In this document: in pieces, positions 10,892-23,823 of the stretch | Position numbering within the stretch: position 1 is the first letter of the stretch | Layout: each line of letters opens with the position of its first letter | From: Cryptomeria japonica | Lineage: Eukaryota > Streptophyta > Pinopsida > Cupressales > Cupressaceae | NCBI RefSeq assembly: GCF_030272615.1 | Contig: NC_081412.1 | Coordinates: 542,142,335-542,206,334, forward strand | DNA length: 64,000 bases | Direction: 5' to 3' | Notes under the pieces: generated by a model | Databases searched by the model: none | What the model was told of the DNA's origin: nothing | The model's input: only the letters and a program-made list of their open reading frames with translations | Translations under genes and position numbers: made by a program

Positions 10892-12081
10892 TGTTAGGCC
10901 CAATATGGAAAGGTAATGTACTGAGAGGAGAGGGGTGAATCAGTACTTCAAATCCTTTTCTTAACAATATCTTTACTGTTAAGCATAAACTGAATAGTGC
11001 AGTAACATAATATAATGCTAAAACAAATAAATAACAATCATACATGATTCACTCCATAACACATATATTTTGGTTACACAGAAACTCTTGGTTAGAGAGA
11101 AAAACTGCGGTGGGGATGACACCCACAACTTCACTACTGCAATAATAAAGGTTGCTCGGTTAGAGATACATGTTTAGCTATTTCTGATAGCTTACCCTGT
11201 TAGGAGTATCAAGATCTATTAGATCTACCTTGCTAAAGGATTTTACATCACCTAATCTAAATGTTGCACCTGGTTAGAGGCTTTACAATTTATAGAATTG
11301 ATTAGAGTCTTTTACCCTGTTAAAGGTTTCTCTTACAACTTCAAAATATTACAATAAAATCATTACAAATATCTGCAACTTTACATCTAGAATGTTATAG
11401 TAGATTCTATGTGCTCAGAATAAGATTACCTTGCTTATAGCATACCTCGGTAACCCATATAGTAACTCGGTAAACCCTTCTATTTACTCTGTTCTTTGAC
11501 TGTTCTTTGAAATCCTTCTCGATGACCTTCGTGTCTCGGTAACAGTCATAACACTTAGTGCTTTCATATGTCTTGCTTCATATATTTCTATATCTTCCTT
11601 TCTGTCATGCTACATGTATATGTGTGATCTTAATCTATGTTGTATAAATAGATCTCTTATGATGGTGATCCATTCATTGCTTCGATCTTACAAACATGTT
11701 TTATCGAATGAATAACCATGCAAAATATTTCATTGGTTAGATGAACTCGAAATCATACACAATCTTTAAGTGTAATTTCCAATGTGATAACGGTTCTATG
11801 TTCCTTGATCTTGTAACACGTTTTCATATGCATGTCCAGGTTCAATGAATCTGGTAACACGTTTCACTCGGTGTATATCAACTCAGTGTGTCATCTTTGC
11901 TGCTCGGTAGACATGGAATGATACTCAGTAGATAGCTCGGTGCATACTGGGCTCTTGACTACTTTCTTATATAACCGACTGGACTGTGCATACCGACTGA
12001 ATATTTCAGTAGAGATAACCGACTAGAGTATATAAAACAACTTTGAACATAACACTAATGGCAACTTGATAAGTAGTAACA
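10892..12081 (-). repeat. 5' LTR of copia-type element E, 1190 bp
   Basis: The plus strand starts TGTTAGGCCC beside the primer site and ends TAGTAACA, giving matching terminal inverted repeats TGTTA/TAACA. It contains the CTGAGAGGAG-GGGTGAATCAGT motif that also occurs in LTR H (21230). Many CTCGGTA-like words are scattered through it. No second copy is in the window, so its age cannot be judged. Confidence 0.8.
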
Positions 12082-12097
12082 CCATTGTCCTTTCTCA

Positions 12098-13440
12098 TGG
12101 AGAAGGAATTCTAGTACACATGTTCATGATAATATCCAAGATCATACCAATGCATATAGTTACACTCAAGAGAATATTCAAAATCATGACATGAGGAGAC
12201 CCCGTGTCAGATTTGGAAGCAATACCCAAGATCATTCCTATGATAACTCCTATCCTCATGGTCATGACATGTATCAACCTAGACCCAATGCTCCTCATTA
12301 TAATACCATATAAAGAGGTCCATGTGAAACCTATAAATATGTCCCTCCTGCATATGAACACATCTATGATCAATACCATCCATACATGCATTATATCCCT
12401 CCTCCTCCACCTGGTGGCTCAGGCATGGAACTAGCTCAAAGAGAAAAGACAACACCCAAGAATGACTTGCAACAAAAAATCAAGGATTTACAAAAACAAA
12501 TGGCGGACATGAATACACCAAAGAAAGAGTATACAATGAAGGACATATGTCCTTATCCATTTGATAGAAGTATTCCAATGCCTCCATTTCTTCCACATTT
12601 TGTGACACCAAAATTTGACAAATATAAAGGCAAAGGAGATCCTTAGGCACACATAAGATAATTCTTCACAACATGTATTGAGGTAGCTAACAAAGAAACA
12701 TAATTATGAGATTGTTCCCACAAAGTTTAGGTGAACAAGTGATGGAATGGTTCTCCCAAATCCCACCTAGAATCAAATCATGGAGTGATTTAGTAGAGGC
12801 TTTCATACAACACTTCTCATACAACATTGAAACAGATGTGTCAATGACTACTTTGTGCAATACTAAGCATAAAAATGGGGAGTCCTTTATTTCATTTTTA
12901 TGACGATGGAGAGGTCTTGCTAGTCGATGCTCTTGTGATATCCCACAAAAGAAAATGGTAAAAATGTTCACTTAGAACACTAACAAGGATATTGGATATG
13001 AATTAAGAAAGGCTTGTTTGTCTACCTTCAAAGAAGTCATTGAGAAAGGATTGGCAACTGAGAAAGTCCTTATTGAATAAGGAATCATTAAGATATTCAA
13101 AGAGAACAAAGAGGAATAAAATGGGAAAGACAAGCCCCGCTTTTGGAACAAGAATATGAACACAATAAATGATGGGGTAGTAGATGCAAATGTTGTTAAA
13201 CCAAAAGTGACTCTCCCCGATGCAAGTTCATCTAACATAAACAATCAGGTGAACACTCAAAGGGCATCAAAGCCTTGAAGGAAATACACTCCATTGGGAG
13301 AGCCAATTGAGACATCATTCAAGAAATTGGTTGCAAACAATCTCATAACACTACCATATATTCCACCTTATGAACCAAAAGTAAAACCTGCATGGTGAAA
13401 TGATGATGAATATTGTGAATATCACAAGAGAAAAGGGCAT
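12098..13440 (+). pseudogene. F gag (broken)
   Basis: Degenerate Tat gag. A polar His/Tyr/Pro-rich N-terminal stretch (12098-12430) leads to a coiled segment, then CPYPFDRS and KFDKYKGKGDP motifs at 12547-12646, matching the gag of element A. The gag domain continues with LPQSLG-like and WSDLVEAFIQHFS segments. A knuckle of form C-x2-H-x4-H-x4-C sits at about 13414-13455. At least eight stops interrupt the frame, including near 12312, 12643, 12703, 12901, 12973 and 13078, and there are small shifts. Non-functional. Confidence 0.8.
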
Positions 13441-15990
13441 ACAACTGGAAATTGTCATTGATTGAAGGATGTTATACAATATCTTATTGACAAGGGTGAC
13501 ATAGAAGTTGATGGTCATACCTCCAATGAGGAACATACGATGTTTAAGGAGCCATTCCGTAAACATGATAAGGGAAAAGCCAAAACAGATAATCGAGCCA
13601 ATTATGCTAAGATGTCCTATGATTATGATTCTACCATTAATCACATTTCAATGGACAATTATATTTCTACCATTATCATAAAGGACAAAATTCCTAAAGG
13701 TTCTACCCAAAGGAGTAAAGTTGTTTTAAAAGGCATTAGACCATCTTCTTCATCCTCAAATGACAAAACCTTTGAATGTAATGTCACAACTTGTCGAGGT
13801 AAAGTTACCTTGCAAGGTGTGCCACCCAAGACCACAACCTCATCATATACCAAAAATGAATATGACCTTGTAGATTAGTTAGGGAAGACACCCGCCCTCA
13901 CTTCCATCCTTGAGCTTTTGCACATATCCCCGTCACATAAAGCCATTCTTAGCAAAACCTTTAGAGAAACCTCCATACCCACTGATCTGAATGTGAACCA
14001 ATTTCAAGCCATGGTGGGATACCTTTCCACTCCACATTGGCTTACACTCATAGAAGGCGATGACATATCCCTATGCCAACCACACAATGCACCTCTCTAC
14101 ATTGAAGCCTTTCTCCATAAAAATCATATCAAACGAATCTTGATAGATGGAGCAAGTCTAAACATTTGTACATTGAATACTATTAAACAATTGGGATATT
14201 TTGAATAAACTGTAAATTCAAAGAACAAGATCACCATTAAAACAAATGATGATGAAGAACGCTCGTCCAAGGGAATAGTCACCTTACCTCTAAGAATTGG
14301 ACCAGTCATGAGGGATGTGGTTTGTCAAGTCCTTGATTGAGATCTCACATATAAAATAATTTTGGGATGTATGTGGATTCATGAGATGAGAGCAGTACCA
14401 TCAACATATCATCAATGTATCAAATTCCCTTACAATGGAGTTGAAGTAACAATAAAAGGTGATCCAAATACGTTCATGTATTGTAATAACCTGCGACCAG
14501 GATCAAAAATAATAATCCCAATAAACAAAGAAGCAACTCCATCATCAACATATGTGGATCCAGAATCATTAAAACCTTGTACATGAAAACAAGGTGAGCT
14601 TAAAAGAAAATACAAGGACAAAGGCATGGAAGAATATACTTTGAATCAAACCATGTATTTAAGACAAATAGTGGATTCTCCTAAAGATTGTGGATGACCA
14701 CATCCCTCTAAAAAAGTATCCACCATAACCATAAAATGGGATCCCACTATATTCTACAGATGGGGTGAGATGCAAGAAGATCTCCACAAAATGCTTTATA
14801 AATAACCTAAAGAGGAATCTACACAAGATCGCATCAATATACCATGTGAAAAGTATGGCAAAGGATTTAAGTTTTTGCAAAAAATTGGATATGATGGAAA
14901 GAGCCCTCTTGGGTTACAAAAGAAAGGAAGAGTTGAACCATTGCAACCAGAATTAACATTAAAAAATCAGCGCTCCAAAGGACTCGACTTCATCCCCCTA
15001 GAATAAGTGCTCATAATTCTACAGAAGCATTGCAAATCACAGACTCTAATGACCAACAAGAAAAGAAATGATATTACACAAACTCTAATGAATGGGAATG
15101 GGGTTCAAATAAGTCATCTAGTGATTATGAGCTCACTGAAACATTCAAAGAACCAGGTGAACTCACAGAGGAAGAAGAGTTTAATAGAAAATTCAAAGTT
15201 GGTCAAGTAACTTTATTAGAGTCTACATCACAAGATAAGAAGGATAGTGGAGAACCATGGATAAAAACATTTTGGGATCCCAAACCTTAAACATCTCAAG
15301 GTTCTAGGTCAAAACCAGGAAGAGTGAAGACTCTCATGGTTGAGTGTCCCTCTAGTGATGTCGATTTGGATTTGTCTACGATCGAGGCTGATGAGGAGAG
15401 TTCTAGCCATGACCCCGATGATTGCATAGAGATACCTGGAGAATCTTGTGTCTTTACCCTTACCCGTGTTTATTTTGAGAAAACTGATGGCCTTCCCCTC
15501 GTTCATCCACAACTCATTGATTGGAACCAACAAGAGCCTCCACAACTAGACACCTTCTAAAATGACAAGGCCTTTATTGATTACCTTGGCATAAGAAATG
15601 ATTTACCCATCGGGGACCACAAAGAAGGATACATCATAAAATTGTTAGCACGACATATCTTGGAGAGAACGTGAAACCTTCTAGTCGCAAAAGTATAAAA
15701 ATAAAAACAAATCATGGGTCTTATCGTGAAAACCACATTGTGGCACTATCTAACCCTAAAAAGGTAAAAATAAAGGACGTATCTGAAGGTGAAAACCTCT
15801 CTAAGGCACATGAAGATGGAATGTTTGACACTCTCCTATGACATCATGTGAAGAGAAATAATTAATGCCAGTAGAAGAGACTATCAAGAAAAATATTGGC
15901 ATAGAGGAAGTTCCACATAACATATTCTTAGCACAATCTCTAACAGAAAAAGAAAGACCAAAGTTCATAAGTTTCTTCACAGAGTGACAA
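13441..15990 (+). pseudogene. F protease and linker (broken)
   Basis: Continues from gag. Motifs SPSHKAIL and FQAMVGYL around 13927-14030 match the region before protease in element A. The protease active site, DNGA in the sister copies, reads DGA here (about 14143-14160), so one codon is lost. [19 protein letters not shown] follows at 14374. The linker is shorter and less proline-rich than in A, with a recognisable end (LIDWNQQEPPQLDTF) at 15513-15560. Several stops and frameshifts are present. Confidence 0.75.
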
Positions 15991-17410
15991 ATCAATTTTA
16001 CATAGTCATATGTAGATATGCCTGGATTCGACCCTCATCTAGTAATGCATCATTTGACAGTTACTCTAGGAGTTAAACCTGTAAAACAAAAATTGAGAAA
16101 GATGCATCCACAAGTGGCACTACTACTCAAGGTAGAGCTAGAGAAATAATTGGATGTTGGATTCATTAGACCAATTGACTACCCCAAGTGGATCTCTAAC
16201 TTAGTACCTATTAGTAAACCTGATCATATTATTAGAATATGTACAAATTTCAGAGACATCAACAAAGCTTGTCCTAACAATGATTTCCCATTTACAAACA
16301 TTGATTTGATAGTGGATCTTACAACTGGTCATGCAATTCTATCGCTGATGGATGGATTATTTGGTTATAACCAAATCAAAATAGCACCTAAAGACCAACA
16401 TAAAACAACATTTACCTATCTTGGGGTACTTTATGTTGGAATGTTACTCCCTTCAGATTAAAGAATGCGGGTGCTAAATATCAAAGAGCAATGACAACCA
16501 TATTTCACGATCTCATGCACGCCACAGTGGAAGATTATATTGACGATCTCTTGGGAAAGTCAATAAAAAGAGAAACACACCTTGATATCCTATCTATGGT
16601 CTTTGAACATTTGGAAAAATACAAAACCAAACTAAATCCTAAGAAATGTGTCTTTGGGGTGACCTCCGGGAAGCTCCTTGGATACATTGTCTCATAAAGA
16701 GGAATTGAAGCAGATCCAGCCTAAGTCAGAGCTATATTAGAGATGCCACCACTAGAGAATATTATTAAACGTCGGTCTCTATAGGGAAGACTTCAATCGA
16801 TACACAGATTCATCACACAATTTGCAGATAAATGTCATCCTTTTCAACATCTCCTTCATAAGAATATCAATTTTAAATGGGATGATAAGTGTCAACAAGT
16901 TTTCAAATTCTCAAATATTAAATTTTGAATCCACCAGTATTGATGCCTCCTATCCCAGTAAAGCCATTACTACTATACATATTAGCTACACAAACAACAC
17001 TAGGGACATTATTGGCACAACAGGATAATGAAGGCAAGGAACGAGCAATATATTATATCAGTCGTACATCAGCTGGTTACGAGGTTAACTACACATCGAT
17101 TGAGTGTGCATGTCTTGTTGTGGTTTATGCCTCACAAAAATTATGACATTACATGCTAACTCATAAAAAAAAGCTCATTGCAAGGATAGATCCACTAAAA
17201 TATCTTCAAAATAGGGTGACACTCATTGGCAAATTAGATAAATGGGTTATGATCTTGAGCAAGTTTGCCATTGAATATGTGAATAGAAAAATAATTAAAG
17301 GACAAACTATTGTAGATCAACTAGCAGAAGCACTTATGATTGATGACACTCCTATTGTCTCGGATTTCCTGGATGAATCCATTCTTACAGTAACAAATGC
17401 AAAGCCTTGA
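15991..17410 (+). pseudogene. F reverse transcriptase and first RNase H (broken)
   Basis: RT finger and palm motifs are visible: DVGFIRPIDYPKWISN, CTNFRDINKACP, SLMDGLFGYNQI (16150-16380) and the catalytic YIDD at about 16534-16545. A frameshift near 16440 and stops at 16147, 16459 and 16695 break it. After the RT thumb, the RT-linked RNase H domain is seen at 16925-17410. Its usual catalytic Asp region reads LLYILATQTTLGTLLAQ, lacking an Asp, as is common in Tat elements where this domain has decayed into a connection. Confidence 0.8.
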
Positions 17411-19160
17411 CAACTATATTTTAATGGTTCATACACGTAGCATGGCGCAAGAGCTGGAATCCTTTTTATCACACCTCAAGGGGACTCCATTCCTAAGTCA
17501 TATCGATTGTCATTACCTTGCACCAATAACATAGCAGAATATGAAGCATTAACAACATGACTACGAATTGCAGTTCAGTGGAAGATCCAAGAACTTCATG
17601 TTTTTGGGGACTCTCAACTTGTAATTTGTCAAGCAAATGATGATTATCAGACTAAAGATAAAAATTTAATGCCTTACAAGAAAATGGTGGACGATTTCAA
17701 GGAATATTTCACATAGATAATCTTTGAACAGATTCCAAGGGATAACAACTGAGCTGCAAATGCCATGGCTACCATTTCTTCATTGATTGATATGCCTCAG
17801 AATGAGACTTGCTATGAGTTCTTGGTGGATAATATTTTGGTTCCCTCATACGAGATCACTCCTACTGAGATGAAATGTGTTGTTGGTCTCGATTCCCCTT
17901 GGTACACTACCATTTTCACTTACCTTCATGACAATATCCTTCCACCTGACCTTTCCAACAATCAAGGTCGTACCTTCATTCATCAATCCACCCGATATGT
18001 CATCTTAGCTGATACCCTTTATCATTGGGGTCTAGATGGTACTCTTCTTAGATGTTTTGAAAGTGACAAAGCTCAAATTGTGTTATGTGAGGTTCACGAA
18101 GGTATATGTGGTGCTCACTCTAGTGGTCCAACCTTAGCCAAGAAATTTATGACAACTAGATACTATTGGCCTACTATGGAAAAAGACTCATATTAGTTTG
18201 TTAGAAAATGTAGGCAGTGTTAGATTCATGGAGACCTTATTCATGCACTAGCATAGGAACTTCAACCAACTGCTACTCCATGGCCTTTTGCTAGTGGGGA
18301 CTCGACCTCATAGGTAAGATTCACCCTCCCTGTTCCAATGATCATAAATTCATTATCATAGCCACAAAATATTTTACAAAATTGATTGAAGCGTTCCTCT
18401 CACCCAAGTCACCGAAAAGAAGATAGAAACTTTTATCCTTAATTATATCATTTGTCGATACAGTGTTCCCCTTTCCATTGTCACAAATACTGGGCATCCT
18501 TTCAAGAACTAGGATGTTTGTGAGCTTTGTGATCATTTCCATATCCATCATCACTTTTCCACCCCATATTATCCCCAAGGTAATGGTCAAGTTGAGGCGT
18601 CTAACAAAACTATTCTCAAAATCCTTAAAAAGACAGTCGATGATATTGGTCGTAACTGGCATATCCAACTCAGCCCCGCACTTTGGGGCTACCACACAAG
18701 TTTTCGCACACCTACTAGAGATACACCTTATTCACTTGTCAATAGTGTCAAAGCTATCTTTCCTATTGAGGTCAAGCTACTATCCCTAAGAGTTTCTTTG
18801 TACAATCTAATCAATGATGAAGATTACAGGGTCTCTCGCTTACATGATCTAGAATTATTGGATGAGTGTAGACAAACTGATTTTAATCATCTCAAATCAT
18901 ATCAACAAAGAATGAGTCATAGCTACGATAATAAGGTAAAGCCTCACACATTTGAGATGGGTGACTTAGTTCTCAGAGAAAATCCTCAAAATCAGCAAGA
19001 CAAAGAAAAGAAGGGCAAGTTTGAACCAAATTGGCTTGGTCCTTACGTCATCACAACAGTCTATGGATTACGTGCATATCAGCTCTCAACACTAGATGGA
19101 GAACCTTTGGAGGATCCTATCAACAACATGCACCTTCACAGGTTTTACATAGTTTTTTAG
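17411..19160 (+). pseudogene. F second RNase H and integrase (broken)
   Basis: The second, archaeal-type RNase H starts at QLYFNGSYT (about 17410). Its first catalytic Asp is Asn here, while NNIAEYEAL and FGDSQLVI keep the Glu and second Asp. Integrase follows from 17765: HEGICGAHSSG and the C-x2-C region of the HHCC finger, with stops in the finger (18194-18256), then a DDE core with GQVEASNKT at about 18586. The C-terminal part (18798-19160) is open for 120 residues and ends with WLGPYVIT and NNMHLHRFY, as in element A, without a chromodomain. Confidence 0.8.
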
Positions 19161-20975
19161 AATATCCCAATATCAAAAAACACCAAAAAAAAAAAACTAC
19201 AAAAAATAAATAAATATCAAAAATACAAAAATAATAATAATAAAAACTCGTTACTTGGTGAAAACCTGGTAAACAGGCGCCTTGTGACACAAAAAAATTG
19301 AAAAATATTAAAAAGTAAAGAGAAATAAATTTGTCCAATGGTGAAAACCACTTCGATGGTTCCTTGGGCAAGTACCATGGTGAAAACCGGGTTACCGACG
19401 CCATGTGTAGATACATTGCTCTTATCTCCTTCAGGATTCAATTTCATCCTTTCACTTTGCACACACTTACAACCTATCCCTCCATAATAAATTTACCCAT
19501 TCCCATCATGGCTTGTTATTGATCTACTTAAGGTTGGTTAGCCATTCCTAATAAACCTCTTCTTCACCCCTTTCCTCTCATAATAAATCAAGTCCAATAT
19601 ACAACTGCAGAAAAATCCTAAATCTAGTGATGGAAGTAGTACCCTGAGCATCACATTTTTTGAGGAGCATCATCTTTTCATTCCTCCTTTTCATGCAATC
19701 CACAATAAAGGTATCATTTTCATGGATTTGGTCAATTTCAGATGAGACACAAGCAACAATGGGCTTTTAACAAATCAAATCTTTCAGCAGACTTTGACAA
19801 TAACAGGGTTTTTCATTATTATATGTCCTTTATCAAGATAGCAACATTGTGGCCAAATTAAAAATGTTAACATATGTGGCAAGAAACACAAATAACTTGA
19901 GGATTTCATTGAATGTTGGTGTCAAGTCTTGGTTTTCTTTTGATTTTATCTTTTGGTGACATGTCTTTTAGCTTTTCTAGGACGTCTTTGACTAGAGATT
20001 CTATCTCTAGGATGTTTTTGACTAGAAAGGTGAGGATGGGGTATGCTCACTAATTTTGTTGTCTATGGATTGTCTCTTAATAATACTATGGCTCATCCAA
20101 GGATATTAGGATGCTACAAGTCTAGTATGAACTGGGGCATTCCTTGTTTGTGATTGTCTGATATCCATACAAATAGGTACAATGACTTTATGGGTCAAAC
20201 CTATACCGAGATAGTCATTACCTATTTGCCATAATAAAGCTCAGTGATGATAATAGAATAAGAAGCCCTTTCACTTCCATATCTTCTACCTTCCATCCCC
20301 CTTTATTTTGCTTGTCCTTCGCTTTCCCTTCCTAAAGTCCATGTAGCCTGTTATCACATGACTGAGTATAATGACACATCAAAAAAAGATTTACATTTCA
20401 TATATTTCACCTACATCAATGCATGTTAGCACATCATAATACATTTATATAGACATCATGATAACATCACATCTTGCACACATCATTGATTAGCATCTAA
20501 TATAAGCATTTGCATATAAAACATAAAAGGACAAAAATATACATCATGCATCTCATCATGTAAATAACTCATAAGAATACATTTATGTGCATTTTTGCAT
20601 AGCATACATATAAATCTAGAAAATAAAAAAATATATCCATCATGTACATATACATCTCATTAAGCATCATAATAAAAGCATGTATCCATAAAACATGCAT
20701 CATCATATAGAATCATTGCATCACATAGGAACACATGCATATAGCTACCACAATGATGGATCATCTCATATATATATATATATCAAAAATATCAGTGGTA
20801 TGATACAATGATGTCAAAATCTTATATGGATACAAAATCACTTGAAGGTGTCTATGCCATCATACAAAAAACTGATACAAAATGAGATTCTAGAGAGATA
20901 TGATGATGGTCCTCCCTTAGAATTGGCTGGCCTTGGTGAAATCTGAGCACTCAAAGTACCCACCCCTGGATCACC
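19161..20975 (+). other. F 3' spacer and unassigned AT-rich DNA
   Basis: No gene is seen. The first 250 bases are A-rich and then match the spacer of element A (block with GGTGAAAACC repeated near 19336 and 19379). From about 20380 to 20760 the sequence is a run of short CAT/CATA words with no clear period. A short TA run lies at 20769-20783. No 3' LTR or polypurine tract for F could be found. Confidence 0.5.
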
Positions 20976-21217
20976 TCATCTGTCCCCTCCTCCTCCTGGT
21001 GATGCGGGTGGACCCATGACTCCGCCACTACATGTTCCCCTCCTATCTCTTCCAGTAGTAGTAGAGCATGAATCTTTCCTATAACTCCATGCCCGCAACT
21101 CCAGAGGTACCACAACATAATAGAGGTTCCTCCAGTAGGCTATATCATCCCCTTCTTGGAAGAAGAAAGCAAACCCTGATTTAGTATCACCTACAGCTGT
21201 ATCCCTAGCCACCCATA
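20976..21217 (-). pseudogene. PMD-like gene remnant, C-terminal piece
   Basis: Minus-strand frame ending at TGA 20976-20978. It reads through VARDTAVGD, FFFQEGDDIAYWRNLYYVVV, then a Gly/Pro-rich tail. It joins the piece at 22298-22821 when solo LTR H and one CCATA duplication are removed, with the frame ESIW continuing into VARDTAVG. Together with the piece at 57066-57537 it forms one decayed gene. The PMD assignment comes from the distant N-terminal piece; this segment alone has no motif I can name. Confidence 0.5.
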
Positions 21218-22297
21218 TGATGGACTTGAAAAGCACTGAGAGGGGGGAATGAATCAGTGACACCAAAAACCAAACTACTTTAAACACTAATTGGTAGATG
21301 AACTTAAAAAAGATTTTAAACACAATGCATGCAATCCAAAATGATATAACAACATCCACAAAAAGTAAAGCATCCACCATAACACAAGTGATTGTACGTG
21401 GAAAACCCAAATAGGTAAAAACCACGGTGAGGTGGAACTCACAAGTTAGCTATCTGCAGTAATAGATAACTGACCGGTTAAGGTCTACAAAGTGCTCTGC
21501 TAGGAGCGAATCTTGTTAGAGATCCCAAAGCTTGATTAGAAGCTTATACCTAATTAGGAGTAGTACCCTGTTAGTAGTAACCTCGATGGAGGATTTCATA
21601 ATCCAAACTAATAGATCACCCTGTTAAAGGATTTATACATTGAAGCTTGTTAGAGCATACACGGTTAGGCGATTTAATTCTACTGCTATGGTTAGAAAAC
21701 AACAAGAATGGTTGATCTATTTTGAGTAGCATGATACTTGCTTGATCAGATCCTTCTAAGCATATTCAACACTGCTCTTCTGCATATTCAACAACTTAAC
21801 TTCTCACAACATAACACTTTCACTTATCATATATCACACATAGCATTATTCACTGTGATATAAATATATAGGCCTTATGATTTCATGTCGGCCTTAAGAA
21901 ATCATAACACAATTTCCTAGGTGCAGTGTATCTGGACAAGTAACCATAACTCATCACAAAAATTGCCGCCAAGTAGTCGGTGCTAGTAACTCATCACAAA
22001 AATCAACAAATACTGGTTGGAACAATTAATACCGGTTTGAATAAAACATATGAACCGTTATCCTTGAATCTCTGCTTGATCTCCATCTTCATATTCATCA
22101 TGATGCCGACTTAGTATAACCACAGGTTGTCTCTTATGCACATACGGTTAACACAGAGTACCGGTTAGAGATTAACCACTAAGTATACCGGTTGATAGTG
22201 TATACAATTGAAGTTACATCGGTAGTCAAATATAATCATATGTGTGTGAGAGTGTTTCATCAATGACAACAAATGATGAATCATCATCAAGCCAACA
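21218..22297 (-). mobile_element. Solo copia-type LTR H, 1080 bp
   Basis: On the minus strand it starts TGTTGGCTTGATGATG, a start widespread among plant copia LTRs, and ends CAAGTCCATCA. Both sides carry the direct repeat CCATA (21213-21217 and 22298-22302). It shares the GAGAGGGGGGAATGAATCAGT motif with LTR E but is a different family. There is no internal region, so it is a solo LTR. It splits the C-terminal part of the PMD-like remnant. Confidence 0.92.
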
Positions 22298-22821
22298 CCA
22301 TATAGATTCCTCTACTGTCGTATATCTTTGTATGGCCTCATCTCTCTCCCATTACAAATTTTCTAGCTATCACCTCAACCGAGTCACATCCCTCTTGAGA
22401 TCCTCAATCTCATCGGCCTGACCCTGTGTGAGCTCTCATAGAATGAGTAGATCATCATCCTCCCCCTCTCCTGCCTAGGCTCCCTCATCCTGCCTACCCT
22501 ATTGTGGGGCATCTTGTACCTATACCTGTGCCTGGTTGGCTGGCACCTATCCCTATCCATGTCCCTACCTTTGTCCCTATCCTTCTCCCTGTACCTAGGC
22601 TAGAACCTATAACACCTATCCTCCTTTACCCCTGGGTGGCCTTGGTGGTATGCCTCCCTACCCTACCTCCCACCTCCTTCAAAACACTCTTCCCTCCCTC
22701 CATCTCCGGGTCCACCTTTGCCTCTCACCATCCTCCTGGCTCCCCCTCTCCTCTATCTCCTTCATTGGCCTCCACCTCCATCCGCATCATCATCCTCCTC
22801 CACTGGTATAGGAATGGGCTC
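22298..22821 (-). pseudogene. PMD-like gene remnant, Gly-rich and coiled-coil piece
   Basis: Minus-strand continuation of the frame that ends at 57537. It begins with PIPVEEDDDADGGGG directly after the element-B junction and is followed by a degenerate Gly/Arg-rich repeat. A coiled-coil segment (DEIEDLKRDVTRLR and RDEAIQRYT, about 22310-22430) leads into LTR H. Stops and frameshifts are present. The link to the 57-kb piece is that both flanks of element B carry GAGCC and the frame runs KEP into PIPIPV across it. Confidence 0.5.
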
Positions 22822-23808
22822 TGTCTCACAATAAAATGGTTAACGCATGATTAATATTCAATAAAACCAAAAACCATTTAAATGAGATATCAAGAAAGAT
22901 TAAACAATCACATCATGAAAACAAGACAACATAAATGGAATATACTCATGAATCTCCCATTGCAAGTATCTCTTCCTTGTCCTCCTCACCTCCACGAACT
23001 TTGCTAGCTCCAAAGTTTGACTAATGGATAGTTGGAGAGGGATGGAGTGAATGTGGATTGCTCTCCTTGTGCTCACCAAGATTAATGGATTGATATTTGG
23101 ATTGGATTGTGATAGATTGATGAGGATTTGGATTAGAAGAGGATGAGAGAAGAAATAGGCAGCATGATAATGCATGAGAAGTGGATTCTTTGTGAGGAGA
23201 ATAGGCTCCAATTTATAGATTGGAGAAGGCCAATGGAGGGCCAAGATTGATTTCCTTATGGAGGGTTCAGATTGATTTTAGATAGAAGGCATGGATCAAG
23301 GGTACCTTGGGAAAATAAATAGGAATATAAAATTCCTTGGGAAAAGGGGGGAGAAATTTGAATTTCAAATATGAGGAATTAAAAATTCCAAAATAAGGAT
23401 GCATTGAGAATTCAAAGAAATTTGAATTTCTCTAAGAGGCTCCATGTTGATGTGACATGAGTGGGAATTTAAAAATTGAGGGATAATGATAATCATGATT
23501 ATGAGAGATTCTAGAAGGATTAATTAGGTTGAGTGGGATTAGGAAAAGTGATTTGTAGGAATCACATGACTAGGTTAATTAATTAGAATTAATTAACTAA
23601 GTGGGTTTAGAGGAAATGATTATTGGAGGGGAATTTAGAGGAATAGGGGAATAATTAATTTATTTTATAAATTAATTATTGGACAATAGTGACAGGATTA
23701 ATTAAATTATATTTAATTGATTCTGAGAGGAATAAGGATAACACAATTAAATTAATTAATTATGTTGATAGGCTTAAATTAATTAAATATTAATTTTAGG
23801 TGTCTACA
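22822..23808 (-). repeat. 3' LTR of element B, 987 bp
   Basis: On the minus strand it starts TGTAGACACC next to a polypurine tract and ends ATTGTGAGACA. It aligns along its whole length with 57538-58525. The following flank on the minus strand is GAGCC. TATA-like TATAAATTGG lies near 23212. The outer third is rich in TTAATTAA words. Confidence 0.92.
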
Positions 23809-23823
23809 TTTTGCCCCTCTTTG
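23809..23823 (-). other. Polypurine tract of element B
   Basis: The minus strand reads CAAAGAGGGGCAAAA directly before the LTR. It is nearly identical to the tract of element A at 50411-50426, so it primes plus-strand DNA synthesis and fixes this LTR as the 3' one. Confidence 0.88.

Larger units (their letters stand above)
10083..12081 (-). mobile_element. Copia-type LTR element E, partial
   Basis: Minus-strand element with a 5' LTR (10892-12081), an initiator-Met primer site and the first 800 bases of its internal region. A2 is inserted at 10082/10083, and the rest would lie beyond the left edge. LTR ends TGTTA...TAACA and the Met primer site are typical of copia elements. The LTR butts against the gag region of the plus-strand Tat element F, so E was probably inserted there. 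The flank on this side is CCATT, and the matching duplication is outside the window. Confidence 0.75.
12082..20340 (+). mobile_element. Old Tat-type Ty3/gypsy element F, no LTRs found
   Basis: Plus-strand remnant with gag, protease, linker, RT, both RNase H domains and integrase in the same order as element A, all broken by many stops and frameshifts. The left end is cut by element E at 12081/12082. The right end is uncertain: recognisable Tat 3' spacer (blocks like those at 48140-48250) reaches at least 19410, and repeat-poor AT-rich DNA follows. No LTR is seen on either side. By coding decay it is the oldest Tat copy here. Confidence 0.8.

Noticed and set aside
22504-22854. Pro-rich plus-strand frame
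   Set aside because: Antisense to the Gly/Arg-rich part of the PMD-like remnant and extends into LTR B.
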